Positions 7,873 to 16,453 of a stretch of 64,000 nucleotides of DNA are shown here, in pieces. The stretch is from Novosphingobium kaempferiae (GTDB lineage: Bacteria; Pseudomonadota; Alphaproteobacteria; Sphingomonadales; Sphingomonadaceae), in the NCBI RefSeq assembly GCF_021227995.1, contig NZ_CP089301.1, positions 4,712,001-4,776,000 on the forward strand, in the 5' to 3' direction. The position numbers were made by a program, and so were the translations under genes. Positions within the stretch are counted from its first letter, which is position 1; the number at the start of each line of letters is the position of its first letter. The notes beneath the pieces were generated by a model that did not search any database, had not been told where the DNA came from, and worked only from the letters and a program-made list of their open reading frames with translations.

Positions 7873-9451
7873 AGCGGTCCGCCAGCATCATCTCCGCGCC
7901 CTTTTCGGCGATCATCATCGTCGGCGCATTGGTGTTGCCCGAGGTGATCGTCGGCATCACCGAGGCGTCGATGACGCGCAGGCCGTCCACGCCGATCACC
8001 CGCAGCCGCTCGTCCACCACCGCCCCCATCGCGACCGTACCGACAGGGTGGAAGATGGTCGTGCCGATCTCCCCCGCCGCCCGTTGCAGGTCGTCCTCGG
8101 TCTCGTAGGCGGGGCCGGGGCGCACTTCCTCGGGGTGGTAGCGGGCCAGCGCGGGTTGGGCGACGATGCTGCGGGTGATGCGGATGGCGGCGGCGGCGAC
8201 GCGGCGGTCTTCCTCGGTCGCAAGGTAGTTGGGACGGATCGACGGCGCAGCGGCGGGATCGGCGGTCGTGATCCGCGTGGTCCCCCGGCTTTCGGGCCGC
8301 AGGTTGCAGACGCTGGCGGTGAAGGCCGGGAACGGATCGAGCGCCCCGCCGAAGGCCGCAAGGCTCAGCGGCTGGACGTGATATTCGAGGTTCGGCGTCG
8401 CATAGCGCGCATGGCTGCGGGTGAAGACGCCGAGCTGGCTGGGCGCCATCGCCATCGGTCCGGTCCGCCGCAGCGCATATTCCAGCCCGATCAGCGCCTT
8501 GCCGAGCAGGTTGCTCGCCTTCGCGTTCAGTGTCGCGACGCCGGAGACGCGGTAGGCGCAGCGCAGTTGCAAGTGGTCCTGCAGGTTGCCGCCGACCTCG
8601 GGCCGGTCGAGCACCGGCGCGATGCCGAGATCGCGAAGCCGCGCCGCATCGCCGATGCCGCTGCGTTCGAGGATCGCGGGCGAGCCGATCGCGCCCGCCG
8701 CCAGCACGACCTCGCCGCGCGCCCGCGCCTCGCGCTTGTCGCTGCCAACCGAGTAGGCGACGCCGACCGCGCGACCCGCCTGCACGATCACGCGGTCCAC
8801 CACCGCGCCGGTCTCCACCTTCAGGTTCGCGCGGCTGCGGATGGGCTTGAGGAAGGCGTCGGCCGCGCTCCAGCGCCAGCCGCTGCGCTGCGTGACCTGG
8901 AAGAACCCCGCGCCCTCGTTGTCGCCGGTGTTGAAGTCGGTGGAATGCGGGATGCCGTGCTCCTCGCAGGCGTCGCGGAAGGCTTCGAGGATGTCCCAGC
9001 GCAGGCGCTGCTTCTCCACCCTGATCTCGCCGCCGCCGCCGTGGAAGGCGCTGTTCCCCTCGTAGTGATCCTCGGCGCGGGTGAAATAGGGCAGCACGTC
9101 GTCCCAGCCCCAGCCGGTGTTACCCGCCTGTCGCCAGCCGTCGTAGTCCGCCGCCTGTCCGCGCATGTAGATCATGCCGTTGATCGATGAGCAGCCGCCC
9201 AGCACCCGTCCACGCGGATACTTGAGCGCGCGGCCGCCGAGCCCGGCCTCCGCTTCGGTCGTCATGCACCAGTCGGTGCGCGGATTGCCGATGCAGTAGA
9301 GGTAGCCCACCGGCACGCGGATCCAGATGTAGTCGTCCTTGCCGCCCGCCTCCAGCAGCAGCACGCGGTTTCGCGGATCGGCGCTGAGGCGGTTGGCGAG
9401 CACGCAACCGGCGCTGCCTCCGCCCACGATGATGTAGTCGAACTCTCCCAT
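7871..9451 (-). CDS. GMC family FAD-dependent oxidoreductase (choline dehydrogenase-like)
   Basis: 526-residue flavoenzyme that oxidises an alcohol using FAD. It starts [20 protein letters not shown], the Rossmann dinucleotide-binding motif G-x-G-x-x-G, followed by LLLEAGG. The GMC signature [18 protein letters not shown] is present near residue 85, and the C terminus has [10 protein letters not shown] with the catalytic His and [16 protein letters not shown]. Length matches the BetA/alkanol-dehydrogenase branch; the substrate is unknown. A TTG two codons upstream is a possible alternative start. The stop codon TAA is formed inside dispersed repeat B. Confidence 0.92.
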   Translation of the reverse strand: MGEFDYIIVGGGSAGCVLANRLSADPRNRVLLLEAGGKDDYIWIRVPVGYLYCIGNPRTDWCMTTEAEAGLGGRALKYPRGRVLGGCSSINGMIYMRGQAADYDGWRQAGNTGWGWDDVLPYFTRAEDHYEGNSAFHGGGGEIRVEKQRLRWDILEAFRDACEEHGIPHSTDFNTGDNEGAGFFQVTQRSGWRWSAADAFLKPIRSRANLKVETGAVVDRVIVQAGRAVGVAYSVGSDKREARARGEVVLAAGAIGSPAILERSGIGDAARLRDLGIAPVLDRPEVGGNLQDHLQLRCAYRVSGVATLNAKASNLLGKALIGLEYALRRTGPMAMAPSQLGVFTRSHARYATPNLEYHVQPLSLAAFGGALDPFPAFTASVCNLRPESRGTTRITTADPAAAPSIRPNYLATEEDRRVAAAAIRITRSIVAQPALARYHPEEVRPGPAYETEDDLQRAAGEIGTTIFHPVGTVAMGAVVDERLRVIGVDGLRVIDASVMPTITSGNTNAPTMMIAEKGAEMMLADR

Positions 9452-9618
9452 TTCCAAGGGCTATGCCGCAGGTCCGGCGCGATCAAGCGAGCGCTTTGGA
9501 CAGGTGCGTGCGGCGCGCGATTGCCGCTCGGGCGATGGCGGGAGGGCATTGGCGCAAAGTTCTTGAAGGCTTGAGGGCGCGGCGACACCTTCGTTCCGTT
9601 GGGCGAGAGGAGGATGCC

Positions 9619-10482
9619 ATGGCCGTACCCGCGATCGGCAAGCTGGGCGTGTGGTCGCTGGAAATGCGCTTCGGCGACAAGGCGGCGTCGAGCGCGGCTG
9701 CTGTGGAACTGGAGGCGCTGGGCTATGGCGCGATCTGGATCCCCGGCGGCATCGACGACGGCGCGCCCGCCGATGTGGAGCGGTTGCTCGGCGCGACATC
9801 GCGCATCACCATCGCGACCGGCATCCTCAACATCTGGAAGCACGATCCGGCGGAACTGGCGGCATGGTTCCTCGGGTTGCCGGAGGAATGGCGGGCGCGC
9901 ACGCTGCTCGGCCTCGGCATCAGTCACGGGCCACTGATTGGCGAGAAGTGGGGCAAGCCGCTGGAAGTGACCGCCGCGTTTCTTGACGGCCTCAATGCGG
10001 CGGGAATGCCGCGCGAGAACCTGTGCCTCGCCGCGCTGGGACCGAAGATGGTGGCCTTGTCCGGCGAGCGGACGGCGGGCTCGCATCCCTATCTCGTCAC
10101 GCCCGAACACAGCGCGCAGGCGCGGGCGATCCTCGGGACCGGACCCCTGCTCGCGCCGGAACAGGGCGTGGTGCTGGAGAGCGATTCGGCCAAGGCGCGG
10201 GAGATGGCGCTGGCTGCGCTGGGCCATTACCGGCAGCTTCCCAATTATCGAAACAACTGGTTGCGGCTCGGCTTCACGGAGGCCGAGATCGAGGCGGCGG
10301 ACGACCGGCTGCTCGATGCGCTGTTCGCCATCGGCGGGCCGGAAGCGGTTGGCGCGCGGGTTCAGGCGCACCTCGACGCCGGGGCGGACCATGTCTGTGT
10401 TCAGGTGATCGCCGGGCCGCAGGGCGGGAGCTTCGACGTGCTCATGCCGCAATGGCGTGCGATTTCGGAAGCGCTCCTTTGA
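9619..10482 (+). CDS. LLM-class oxidoreductase (TIGR03620-like, F420- or flavin-dependent)
   Basis: 287-residue luciferase-like TIM-barrel protein. ATG at 9619 is preceded by AGGAGG with a five-base spacer, so the longer open frame upstream is not used. Features: GKLGVWSLEM at strand 1, ELEALGYGAIWIPGG, ITIATGILNIWKHDP, LGLGISHGPLIG, and the C-terminal LDAGADHVCVQVI typical of bacterial luciferase-like enzymes. It most resembles the MSMEG_4141/TIGR03620 group of probable F420-dependent oxidoreductases; the cofactor is inferred. It is convergent with the small gene at 10673. Confidence 0.85.
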   Translation: MAVPAIGKLGVWSLEMRFGDKAASSAAAVELEALGYGAIWIPGGIDDGAPADVERLLGATSRITIATGILNIWKHDPAELAAWFLGLPEEWRARTLLGLGISHGPLIGEKWGKPLEVTAAFLDGLNAAGMPRENLCLAALGPKMVALSGERTAGSHPYLVTPEHSAQARAILGTGPLLAPEQGVVLESDSAKAREMALAALGHYRQLPNYRNNWLRLGFTEAEIEAADDRLLDALFAIGGPEAVGARVQAHLDAGADHVCVQVIAGPQGGSFDVLMPQWRAISEALL

Positions 10483-10548
10483 TCGCAGGGTAAGCGTGCC
10501 GTTAACGAGTTCGCAACGCCTTGCCCCTAGAACCGGAATCACAGGAGA

Positions 10549-10650
10549 CGGTGGTTTCGGCCACCGGATTGGCAGGAGCCGCCGGTGAGCCGGTGAGGAT
10601 CGTTCGTCGGGGGGCGAAAGATCCGAAGCCGCACTCCATGGCGGCTCCTG
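10549..10650. other. Structured intergenic element (nested hairpins)
   Basis: CGGTGG (10549-10554) pairs with CCACCG (10561-10566) around TTTCGG. An 11-bp outer stem CAGGAGCCGCC (10573-10583) pairs with 10640-10650, enclosing a GGATC/GATCC plus TTCG/CGAA inner hairpin (10597-10624). It sits between convergent genes and has no T-run. It could be a bidirectional 3'-end structure or an RNA element. Confidence 0.5.
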
Positions 10651-10672
10651 ACATTTCGCCTGTTCCCCGCCC

Positions 10673-10873
10673 TTAGTTGCTCAGCGCATGCTGCTCCGCC
10701 GTGACCGGGGCGCGTTCCGTCCTGTCGGAGAGGGCGCGGGCTATCCAGATCGTCGACATCGCAAGAATTGCCAGCGCAAGGCTGGTGATGAGCACGTAGC
10801 GAACGACATGTGGCGTACTGCCCCCACGCGCTTCGTCGTCGTCGAGATGAACCTCGTCGCCGGAACGATACAT
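10673..10873 (-). CDS. Small single-span membrane protein, paralogue of 11636-11851
   Basis: 66-residue protein: an acidic N terminus (VHLDDDEARGGSTPHVVRYVL), one transmembrane helix (residues about 27-47, LITSLALAILAMSTIWIA), and a short polar tail. It aligns along its length with the 71-residue protein at 11636-11851: both have EVHLD-x-x-EAR-x-G-x-TP-x-VVRYVL before the helix. Similar small proteins are common in sphingomonads; their role is unknown. Confidence 0.75.
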   Translation of the reverse strand: MYRSGDEVHLDDDEARGGSTPHVVRYVLITSLALAILAMSTIWIARALSDRTERAPVTAEQHALSN

Positions 10874-10971
10874 GACTGCTCTCCCGTCGGCCCGACGGTG
10901 GCCTTCATGACCGCGCTATCTATCGGGCCGTCTTCGGGAACGGCGATGCGGGGCGGAAAGTTCCCGGAAGC

Positions 10972-11421
10972 TCACGCCGCGCAGGATGGGGGCGGAGTGC
11001 GGTTCAGCAGGCGGATCGTGCGCTCGTCGCGACGTCCCTGGCAAAAGGCGTCTAGGGCATGAGCGAAGCGGGGAGAGGCTTCGGCGCCGAGCGATGCGGT
11101 CTCGAACAGCGTCATCGAACTGCAGAACTTCATCGCGTCGATCTGGCCGAGGATCGCGACAGCGCTGCAGCGTCCGGCCCAGCCGAGTATCAGTTGCGTC
11201 GCCTCCGCCAGTCGCGTGCCGAGCAGGGGATGGGCAAGGTAACGTCGCGCCTCGTCCAATCCCTCGATCGCGAAATGACGTGCCATCGGGCTTGAGCCGA
11301 GGCCCGCGATCTGCGGGAACACGAACCACATCCAGTGCGTCCGCTTTTCGCCATGGACGAGTTCGCTGCGGACCTGATCGAAGATATTCTCCTGCGCGGT
11401 CACGAAGCGGTCGAGGCTCAT
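10972..11421 (-). CDS. DUF1810 domain protein
   Basis: 149-residue cytoplasmic protein covering one DUF1810 domain. Diagnostic segments are RFVTAQ near the N terminus, KRTHWMWFVFPQIAGLG, S-x-x-ARHFAIEGLDEARRYLAHP.LG and a C-terminal DxMKFCSSMTLFE. DUF1810 proteins are widespread and uncharacterised, with an all-helical fold. Its ATG overlaps the stop of the upstream DUF2945 gene by ATGA, which indicates translational coupling in a three-gene minus-strand unit starting at 11851. Confidence 0.88.
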   Translation of the reverse strand: MSLDRFVTAQENIFDQVRSELVHGEKRTHWMWFVFPQIAGLGSSPMARHFAIEGLDEARRYLAHPLLGTRLAEATQLILGWAGRCSAVAILGQIDAMKFCSSMTLFETASLGAEASPRFAHALDAFCQGRRDERTIRLLNRTPPPSCAA

Positions 11422-11639
11422 CCAGCGCGTACCAGTTCGGAGCCGCTCTTGAGGGCGCGGGCGCCGTCTTCCTGCTCGACGAGGTAGGCGGGGTTGTCGT
11501 GAGAGCCGTTACGCACGATGCGCTTGCCCGCGATGGTGCGGCTGACGCGGCGTTCGAAGCGTTCCGCGATCTTGCCGGTGGCAGTACCGGTGCCCCAGTT
11601 CCAGCGGACCTGCGCGCCCTTGCGGAAGGCGGTGGTCAC
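11418..11639 (-). CDS. DUF2945 (TUDOR-like) small protein
   Basis: 73-residue protein starting at GTG and reading VTTAFRKGAQVRWNWGTGTATG. The KG-x-x-V-x-WNWG-x-GTATGK start, RTI.GK.I.RNGS..NPAYLVEQEDG middle and SELVR end fit DUF2945, a small beta-barrel called hypervirulence-associated TUDOR. The GTG overlaps the stop of the upstream membrane protein (GTGA), and its own stop overlaps the DUF1810 start (ATGA). A longer open frame upstream is the shadow of the membrane-protein gene. Function unknown; possibly general stress. Confidence 0.85.
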   Translation of the reverse strand: MTTAFRKGAQVRWNWGTGTATGKIAERFERRVSRTIAGKRIVRNGSHDNPAYLVEQEDGARALKSGSELVRAG

Positions 11640-11851
11640 TGGGCCTGACCCTGCTGCTCGGCTACGGCTTTCTGCGTGTCGGCGGTCCCGCCGGTTTCCG
11701 GCGTGGTCAGCGCGCCGGTGATCCAGGCCGCCGAAAGGCCGATGATCGCAAGGGCGAGGCTGATGACGAGGACATAGCGAACGACGCCCGGCGTTGCGCC
11801 GCTGCGGGCCTCTTCCTTGTCGAGATGGACTTCCTGTCCACGGGTTTCCAT
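11636..11851 (-). CDS. Small single-span membrane protein
   Basis: 71-residue protein with an acidic/basic N terminus (METRGQEVHLDKEEARSG), one transmembrane helix around residues 25-47 (YVLVISLALAIIGLSAAW) and a Gln/Thr-rich tail. It is a paralogue of the 10673-10873 protein. It leads a coupled unit with the DUF2945 and DUF1810 genes, overlapping the next gene by four bases. Unknown function. Confidence 0.75.
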   Translation of the reverse strand: METRGQEVHLDKEEARSGATPGVVRYVLVISLALAIIGLSAAWITGALTTPETGGTADTQKAVAEQQGQAQ

Positions 11852-11949
11852 GGCGTGTCTCCGATTGCGGGCTGCCTGAAAGCGGCCGTTTCAATCTTCA
11901 ACACGCCAGGGCAGGCGACGTTCCGCCGCCTGCCCCGCGTATCCATGAC

Positions 11950-12783
11950 TTAGTCGCGCAGCAGCTCGTTGATGCCGGTCTTCGAGCGGGTCTGCGCGTC
12001 GACGGTCTTGACGATGACGGCGCAGTACAGCGACGGGCCGGGGGTGCCGTCGGGCAGCGGCTTGCCGGGGAGCGAGCCGGGGACGACTACCGCGTAGGGA
12101 GGGACGCGACCGATGTGGACTTCGCCGGTCGCGCGGTCGATGATCTTGGTCGAGGCGCCGATGAACACGCCCATCGAGAGAACCGCGCCTTCGCCGACGA
12201 TCACGCCTTCGGCCACTTCCGAACGGGCGCCGATGAATGCGCCGTCCTCGATGATGACCGGGCCGGCCTGCAGCGGCTCAAGCACGCCGCCGATGCCCGC
12301 GCCGCCCGAGATATGGACGTTCTTGCCGATCTGCGCGCACGAACCGACGGTTGCCCAGGTATCGACCATCGTGCCCTCGCCGACGTAGGCACCGAGGTTC
12401 ACGAAGCTCGGCATGAGCACCACGCCCTTGGAGATGTGAGCGCTGCGGCGCACCACCGCGCCCGGCACCACGCGCACGCCCGCAGCCTTGAAGCGCGCGT
12501 CGTCCCAGCCCGCGAACTTGAGCGGCACCTTGTCGTAGGCGGGCGCACCGGCCGCGCCGTAGTCGATCACGGCGTTGTCGTTCAGGCGGAAGCTGAGCAG
12601 CACCGCCTTCTTGAGCCACTGGTTGACCACCCACTCGCCGTCCACCTTCTCGGCGACGCGGGCCTGGCCCGAATCGAGCAGTTCCAGCGCCTCGTCGACG
12701 ATCTTGCGCACGTCCGCGCTCGCGGGGGTGACGGTGTCACGCCCGTCGAACGCGGCTTCGATCTGGGCGGCGAGGTCGGACAT
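11950..12783 (-). CDS. dapD: 2,3,4,5-tetrahydropyridine-2,6-dicarboxylate N-succinyltransferase
   Basis: 277-residue enzyme of the succinylase branch of lysine and diaminopimelate synthesis; it transfers succinyl from succinyl-CoA to tetrahydrodipicolinate. Start [16 protein letters not shown] chosen because it matches DapD N termini; the upstream frame runs into a dispersed repeat. The C-terminal half is a left-handed beta helix of hexapeptide repeats ([20 protein letters not shown], then [21 protein letters not shown]). Length is that of the family. Cytoplasmic. Confidence 0.96.
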   Translation of the reverse strand: MSDLAAQIEAAFDGRDTVTPASADVRKIVDEALELLDSGQARVAEKVDGEWVVNQWLKKAVLLSFRLNDNAVIDYGAAGAPAYDKVPLKFAGWDDARFKAAGVRVVPGAVVRRSAHISKGVVLMPSFVNLGAYVGEGTMVDTWATVGSCAQIGKNVHISGGAGIGGVLEPLQAGPVIIEDGAFIGARSEVAEGVIVGEGAVLSMGVFIGASTKIIDRATGEVHIGRVPPYAVVVPGSLPGKPLPDGTPGPSLYCAVIVKTVDAQTRSKTGINELLRD

Positions 12784-12865
12784 TGTGTGGTCTCCGGAAG
12801 CGATGAATCTGTCGCGGCGCGGCCTAGAGGGAGATGGGGCGCGGGGCAAGGCCGTCTGTCCGATC

Positions 12866-12943
12866 TCGTCATTGCGAGCGCAGCGAAGCAATCCGGGGCA
12901 GCTTCCTCGGCCCTGGATTGCTTCGCTGCGCTCGCAATGACGA
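12866..12943. repeat. Dispersed palindrome family A, copy 2
   Basis: Perfect 29-bp inverted repeat, arms 12866-12894 and 12915-12943, with a 20-base loop. The variable core in the arms reads GCGCAGC / GCTGCGC. Confidence 0.92.
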
Positions 12944-12954
12944 ATTGTGTGTAG

Positions 12955-13620
12955 TCAGTCGTCAGGCTGCATCAGTTCGCGCACGAAGCCGATAAGCCCG
13001 GTCTGGCGTGCGCGGCGAAGGCGCTCGGCGTGGAGGATCTTCTTCACTTCCTCGAAGCAGCTGGCGATATCGTCGTTGACGACCACGTAGTCGTAGCCGT
13101 CCCAGTGGCTGATCTCCGAGCGCGCGCGCTCCATGCGGCCGTGGATCACCTCGGCGCTGTCGGTGCCGCGCCCGGTCAGGCGGCGGCGCAGTTCCTCGAT
13201 GCTGGGGGGGAGCAGGAACACGCGCACAACGTCGCGCTCCAGCTTCTGGTAGAGCTGCTGCGTGCCCTGCCAGTCGATGTCGAACATGTAGTCGATGCCG
13301 TCCTTGAGGCCGGCCTTCACCTGCGCCTTGGGCGTGCCGTAGCTCTGGCCGAACACGGTTGCCCATTCGAGGAACTCGCCGGCTTCGACCATGCGATCGA
13401 ACTGTTCGTGGCTGACGAAGTGATAATGCTCGCCGTCGATCTCGCCGGGGCGGGGCGCGCGGGTGGTGCAGGACACGGAGTTGCGCAAGTGCGGGTCATG
13501 CTCGATCAGCATGCGCGCGATCGTCGTCTTGCCCGCGCCCGAGGGGGAGGACAGGATGAACATGAGGCCGCGCCGTGCCAGCGCGCGAGTCTTTTCGGGG
13601 GAGGGTGCAGTCTGGACCAT
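12955..13620 (-). CDS. gmk: Guanylate kinase
   Basis: 221-residue GMP kinase making GDP from GMP and ATP. It has the P-loop SSPSGAGKTT near residue 25, the GMP-binding SCTTRAPRPGEIDGEHYHF segment, EWATVFGQSYGTPK, and DIDWQGTQQL, all in family order. The ATG at 13620 leaves a short N-terminal extension (MVQTAPSPEKTRALARRG) before the kinase core; a Met within MFILSSPSG is the alternative. It sits between two copies of repeat family A. Confidence 0.96.
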   Translation of the reverse strand: MVQTAPSPEKTRALARRGLMFILSSPSGAGKTTIARMLIEHDPHLRNSVSCTTRAPRPGEIDGEHYHFVSHEQFDRMVEAGEFLEWATVFGQSYGTPKAQVKAGLKDGIDYMFDIDWQGTQQLYQKLERDVVRVFLLPPSIEELRRRLTGRGTDSAEVIHGRMERARSEISHWDGYDYVVVNDDIASCFEEVKKILHAERLRRARQTGLIGFVRELMQPDD

Positions 13621-13676
13621 GGCCTCCGATGGCGATGGTCGGCCCGCAAATCAAGGCGCAACCTGATCCATATCGT

Positions 13677-13752
13677 TCGTCATTGCGAGCAAAGCGAAGC
13701 AATCCAAGACTGCGTCGGTCGCCCGATTGCTTCGCTTTGCTCGCAATGACGA
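13677..13752. repeat. Dispersed palindrome family A, copy 3
   Basis: Arms 13677-13704 and 13725-13752 are a 28-bp inverted repeat with a 20-base loop. The variable core is GCAAAGC / GCTTTGC, a compensated change relative to the other copies. Confidence 0.92.
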
Positions 13753-13763
13753 GGCGGGAAGCG

Positions 13764-14213
13764 TTACTCCTCCGCGCCGTCCTCGGCCATGTCCTGAAGC
13801 TGTTCGGCCCCTTCGGCGCGCGCCTGTCTGGCGCGGCTGCGGTCGTAGAGCGTCTTGGCGACAAGCGCCCCGCCGACGACCAGTGCGCCGGGAACGGAGG
13901 TCAGCGCGACTCGGGCAAGGGCGCCATGCAGCAGCGTCTCGCCCATCGTGCGGCCCTTGAGGATCGACTTGGCCTTGCGCGGCGAATAGCTCGCGCCCAG
14001 CACGCCGCGTTCGACGGCGCGGCGGGCGATGGTGGTCGCGGTGCGCAGCGCGATGTCGGCGATGACGAGGTTGGTGGCGGGGTTCGGGCTCGGCCCGTGG
14101 AGTTCCCCGCCGTTGTCGGCAAGCGTCTTGAGGCCCTTCGCGGGCGCGGAGACGACGCTCGCCGCCTTCTTCGCCTGTGCCTTCAGAACCTTGCCGGTCG
14201 GCTTGATCGCCAT
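13764..14213 (-). CDS. Conserved hypothetical protein, Ala/Lys-rich
   Basis: 149-residue protein beginning MAIKPTGKVLKAQAKKAASV. It has a basic Ala-rich N terminus, a possible hydrophobic helix near residues 95-117 (ALARVALTSVPGALVVGGALV), and a C terminus rich in Ala, Glu, Arg. No known domain is recognised. It lies 27 bases downstream of sspB on the same strand and is probably cotranscribed. Function unknown. Confidence 0.62.
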   Translation of the reverse strand: MAIKPTGKVLKAQAKKAASVVSAPAKGLKTLADNGGELHGPSPNPATNLVIADIALRTATTIARRAVERGVLGASYSPRKAKSILKGRTMGETLLHGALARVALTSVPGALVVGGALVAKTLYDRSRARQARAEGAEQLQDMAEDGAEE

Positions 14214-14240
14214 TTTCGCCCTATCTCCGGGCGAGCCCGG

Positions 14241-14738
14241 TCACTTCTTCTTGCCGAAATCCACGGAGACGACGTTGGAGCCGTCTTCGCTGGGAGTAAT
14301 GCGCGAGGCGATATCGCGTTCCGCATCGTTCTCCGCCGGAGCGACTTCCTCGGCCTCGTCGTCGGCCATGGCCTGGAACTGGAGGCCGAAATCGACCGCC
14401 GGGTCCACGAAGGCGGTGATCGCCGAGAACGGGATGTCCAGCTTGGCGGGCATCTGGTTGAACGAGAGGCTGACCGTGAAGCCGTTCTCCGAAACGCCGA
14501 GATCCCAGAACTTGTTCTGGAGCACGATCGTCATCTCGTCCGGGAAGCGGGCCTTGAGGTCGGCGGGAATGCTGACCCCGGGCGCTCCGGTCTTGAACGT
14601 GATGTAGAAGTGGTGGCCGCCCGGAAGGACGCCGCCGGAGCTTTCCACCTGTCCGAGTACGCGGCCGACGACGGCGCGCAGCGCTTCCTGCACGATCTCG
14701 TCGTAGGGGATCAGGCTGTCTTGCGTGGTATCGTTCAT
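14241..14738 (-). CDS. sspB: ClpXP adaptor SspB, alphaproteobacterial type
   Basis: 165-residue adaptor that tethers ssrA-tagged or other substrates to ClpXP. The folded domain shows IPYDEIVQEALRAVVGRVLG, GGHHFYITFKT, GVSIP..LKARFPDEMTIVLQ.KFWDL, and SFNQMPAKLDIPFSAITAFVDPA, as in alphaproteobacterial SspB. An acidic linker (DDEAEEVAPAENDAE) leads to a short C-terminal tail VVSVDFGKKK, the expected ClpX-binding peptide region. It is divergent from hisB. Confidence 0.93.
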   Translation of the reverse strand: MNDTTQDSLIPYDEIVQEALRAVVGRVLGQVESSGGVLPGGHHFYITFKTGAPGVSIPADLKARFPDEMTIVLQNKFWDLGVSENGFTVSLSFNQMPAKLDIPFSAITAFVDPAVDFGLQFQAMADDEAEEVAPAENDAERDIASRITPSEDGSNVVSVDFGKKK

Positions 14739-14932
14739 CGCGCCCTACGTGCTCATGGTTCCTTGGCCGGTCAAGCGTGTTCGAACGGAAAATAGCATGG
14801 CTCACCGGGTTTTCCCTAGCTTGCCGTCCTGACGACCGAAGATTACTCATGAAACGCCGTTGGCGCATTCTTGTGCCACGCAGGCAGGGCGGGCAATTGA
14901 TTCCGGCGTATACGAGTATATAGGCACGGGCC

Positions 14933-15535
14933 ATGCGCACCGCCTCGATCACCCGCAAGACCCACGAGACCGACATCGCAGTCGAGGTCAACCTCGACGG
15001 CAGCGGAGCTTATGACGTCTCCACCGGCATCGGTTTCCTCGATCACATGATCGAGCAGTTCAGCCGTCATTCGCTGATCGACATCAAGTGCCACATCAAG
15101 GGCGACCTCCACGTCGACCAGCATCACACGACCGAGGACAGCGCCATCGCCATCGGGCAGGCGATCACCAAGGCGCTCGGCGACAAGGCCGGGATCGGCC
15201 GCTACGGCGATGTGAACTCCCCGATGGACGAGGCGCTGAGCCGGGTGTCGCTCGACATCTCGGGCCGCCCCTGGCTCGTGTGGAAGGCGGCCTTCACGCA
15301 GGAAAAGCTGGGCGAGTTCGATACCGAGATGGTGGAGCACTGGTTCCACTCGATCGCGCAGGCGGTGGGCATCACGCTCCACATCGAACTGCTCTACGGC
15401 ACCAACAACCACCACATCTGCGAAGGTATCTTCAAGGGCTTCGCGCGCGCCATGCGCACGGCGGTGGAACTCGATCCGCGCAAGGGCGGGGCGATCCCCT
15501 CGACCAAGGGCATTCTCGGACAGGAGTCCCTGTAA
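14933..15535 (+). CDS. hisB: Imidazoleglycerol-phosphate dehydratase
   Basis: 200-residue monofunctional HisB that dehydrates imidazole glycerol phosphate to imidazole acetol phosphate in histidine synthesis. It contains the paired metal-binding motifs [13 protein letters not shown] and [12 protein letters not shown] in the first half, and the repeated motif [11 protein letters not shown] plus [14 protein letters not shown] in the second. It opens the his cluster; its TAA is followed immediately by the ATG of the YciI-like gene. Confidence 0.97.
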   Translation: MRTASITRKTHETDIAVEVNLDGSGAYDVSTGIGFLDHMIEQFSRHSLIDIKCHIKGDLHVDQHHTTEDSAIAIGQAITKALGDKAGIGRYGDVNSPMDEALSRVSLDISGRPWLVWKAAFTQEKLGEFDTEMVEHWFHSIAQAVGITLHIELLYGTNNHHICEGIFKGFARAMRTAVELDPRKGGAIPSTKGILGQESL

Positions 15536-15829
15536 ATGAGCAGCTTCATCGTTTCGCTGACCTACACCGCCCCGATCGAGGCGGTGGACGCGCTGCTCGA
15601 AGCGCACGTCGCCTGGCTGCGCGAGCAGCACGCGGCGGGGCACCTGCTGGGCTGGGGCCGCAAGGTTCCGCGCGAGGGCGGCATCCTGCTGGCGAAGGGC
15701 GAGAGCCGCGCGGCGGTGGAAGCGCTCGCTTCGCAGGATCCCTTCGTCACCGGCGGCGTCGCGACCATCGAGGTGATCGAGTGGGCGCACGGCTTCCTCG
15801 ACGATAGCGTGGCAGGCCTCGGCGGATGA
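15536..15829 (+). CDS. YciI-like protein in the his operon
   Basis: 97-residue alpha/beta barrel protein of the YCII family. It has a beta-strand start FIVSLTYTAPIEAVDALLEAH, VAWLREQHAAGHLLGWG and DPFVTGGVATIEVIEW, with the conserved Asp-Pro-Phe of YciI domains. The biochemical role is unknown; related domains are proposed enzymes or small-molecule binders. It sits with zero spacing after hisB and overlaps hisH by ATGA, so it is cotranslated with histidine enzymes. Confidence 0.88.
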   Translation: MSSFIVSLTYTAPIEAVDALLEAHVAWLREQHAAGHLLGWGRKVPREGGILLAKGESRAAVEALASQDPFVTGGVATIEVIEWAHGFLDDSVAGLGG

Positions 15830-16449
15830 CGCTGGCGCTGGTCGACTACGGCGCGGGGAACCTGCACTCGGTCGCCAATGCCTTGCGCGCGGCGGGGTGC
15901 GAGGATCTTGCGGTCACGGCCAGCCCCGACGTGGTGCGCGCGGCGGATCGCGTCGTCCTGCCCGGTGTCGGCTCGTTCAAGGCCTGCGCCGAGGGCCTGC
16001 GCGCGATCCCCGGCATGGTCGAGGCGATGACCGAGCGGGTCCACGTCGGCGCCGCGCCGTTCCTCGGTATCTGTGTCGGCATGCAGTTGCTCGCCACGCG
16101 CGGGCTGGAGCATGGCGTCACGCGCGGACTCGACTGGATCGAGGGCGAAGTCCGCCTGATCGAGCGTACCGACCGCGAGATCAAGATCCCGCACATGGGC
16201 TGGAACGATGTTTCGCTCGGCCGCAAGGATCCGGCACAGGGCCTGATCGACGCGGGCGAGGCCTATTTCCTGCACTCCTATCACTTCCAGCCCGATGACG
16301 GCGCGACTGTGGCGGCGATGACCGACCATGGCGGCGGCCTCGTCGCGGCGGTGGCGAAGGACAATGTCGTCGGCGTGCAGTTCCACCCCGAGAAGAGCCA
16401 GCAATACGGCCTCTCGCTGTTGTCCCGTTTCCTCGAATGGAAGCCCTGA
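15826..16449 (+). CDS. hisH: Imidazole glycerol phosphate synthase, glutaminase subunit
   Basis: 207-residue class I glutamine amidotransferase that supplies ammonia to HisF. The nucleophile Cys lies in FLGICVGMQLLATRG, and the catalytic His-x-Glu is in GVQFHPEKSQ near the C terminus. N-terminal LVDYGAGNLHSV and LPGVGSFKAC are standard HisH motifs. It overlaps the YciI-like gene by four bases. Confidence 0.97.
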   Translation: MTLALVDYGAGNLHSVANALRAAGCEDLAVTASPDVVRAADRVVLPGVGSFKACAEGLRAIPGMVEAMTERVHVGAAPFLGICVGMQLLATRGLEHGVTRGLDWIEGEVRLIERTDREIKIPHMGWNDVSLGRKDPAQGLIDAGEAYFLHSYHFQPDDGATVAAMTDHGGGLVAAVAKDNVVGVQFHPEKSQQYGLSLLSRFLEWKP

Positions 16450-16453
16450 GATC

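Noticed and set aside
11418..11894. 158-codon reading of the DUF2945 frame
   Set aside because: The first 85 codons are out of frame with the membrane-protein gene on the same strand; the GTG at 11639 coupled by GTGA is more consistent.
14739..14932. Clear promoter for hisB
   Set aside because: TTGATT and TATATA boxes occur but with a 14-base spacer, too short to support a call.
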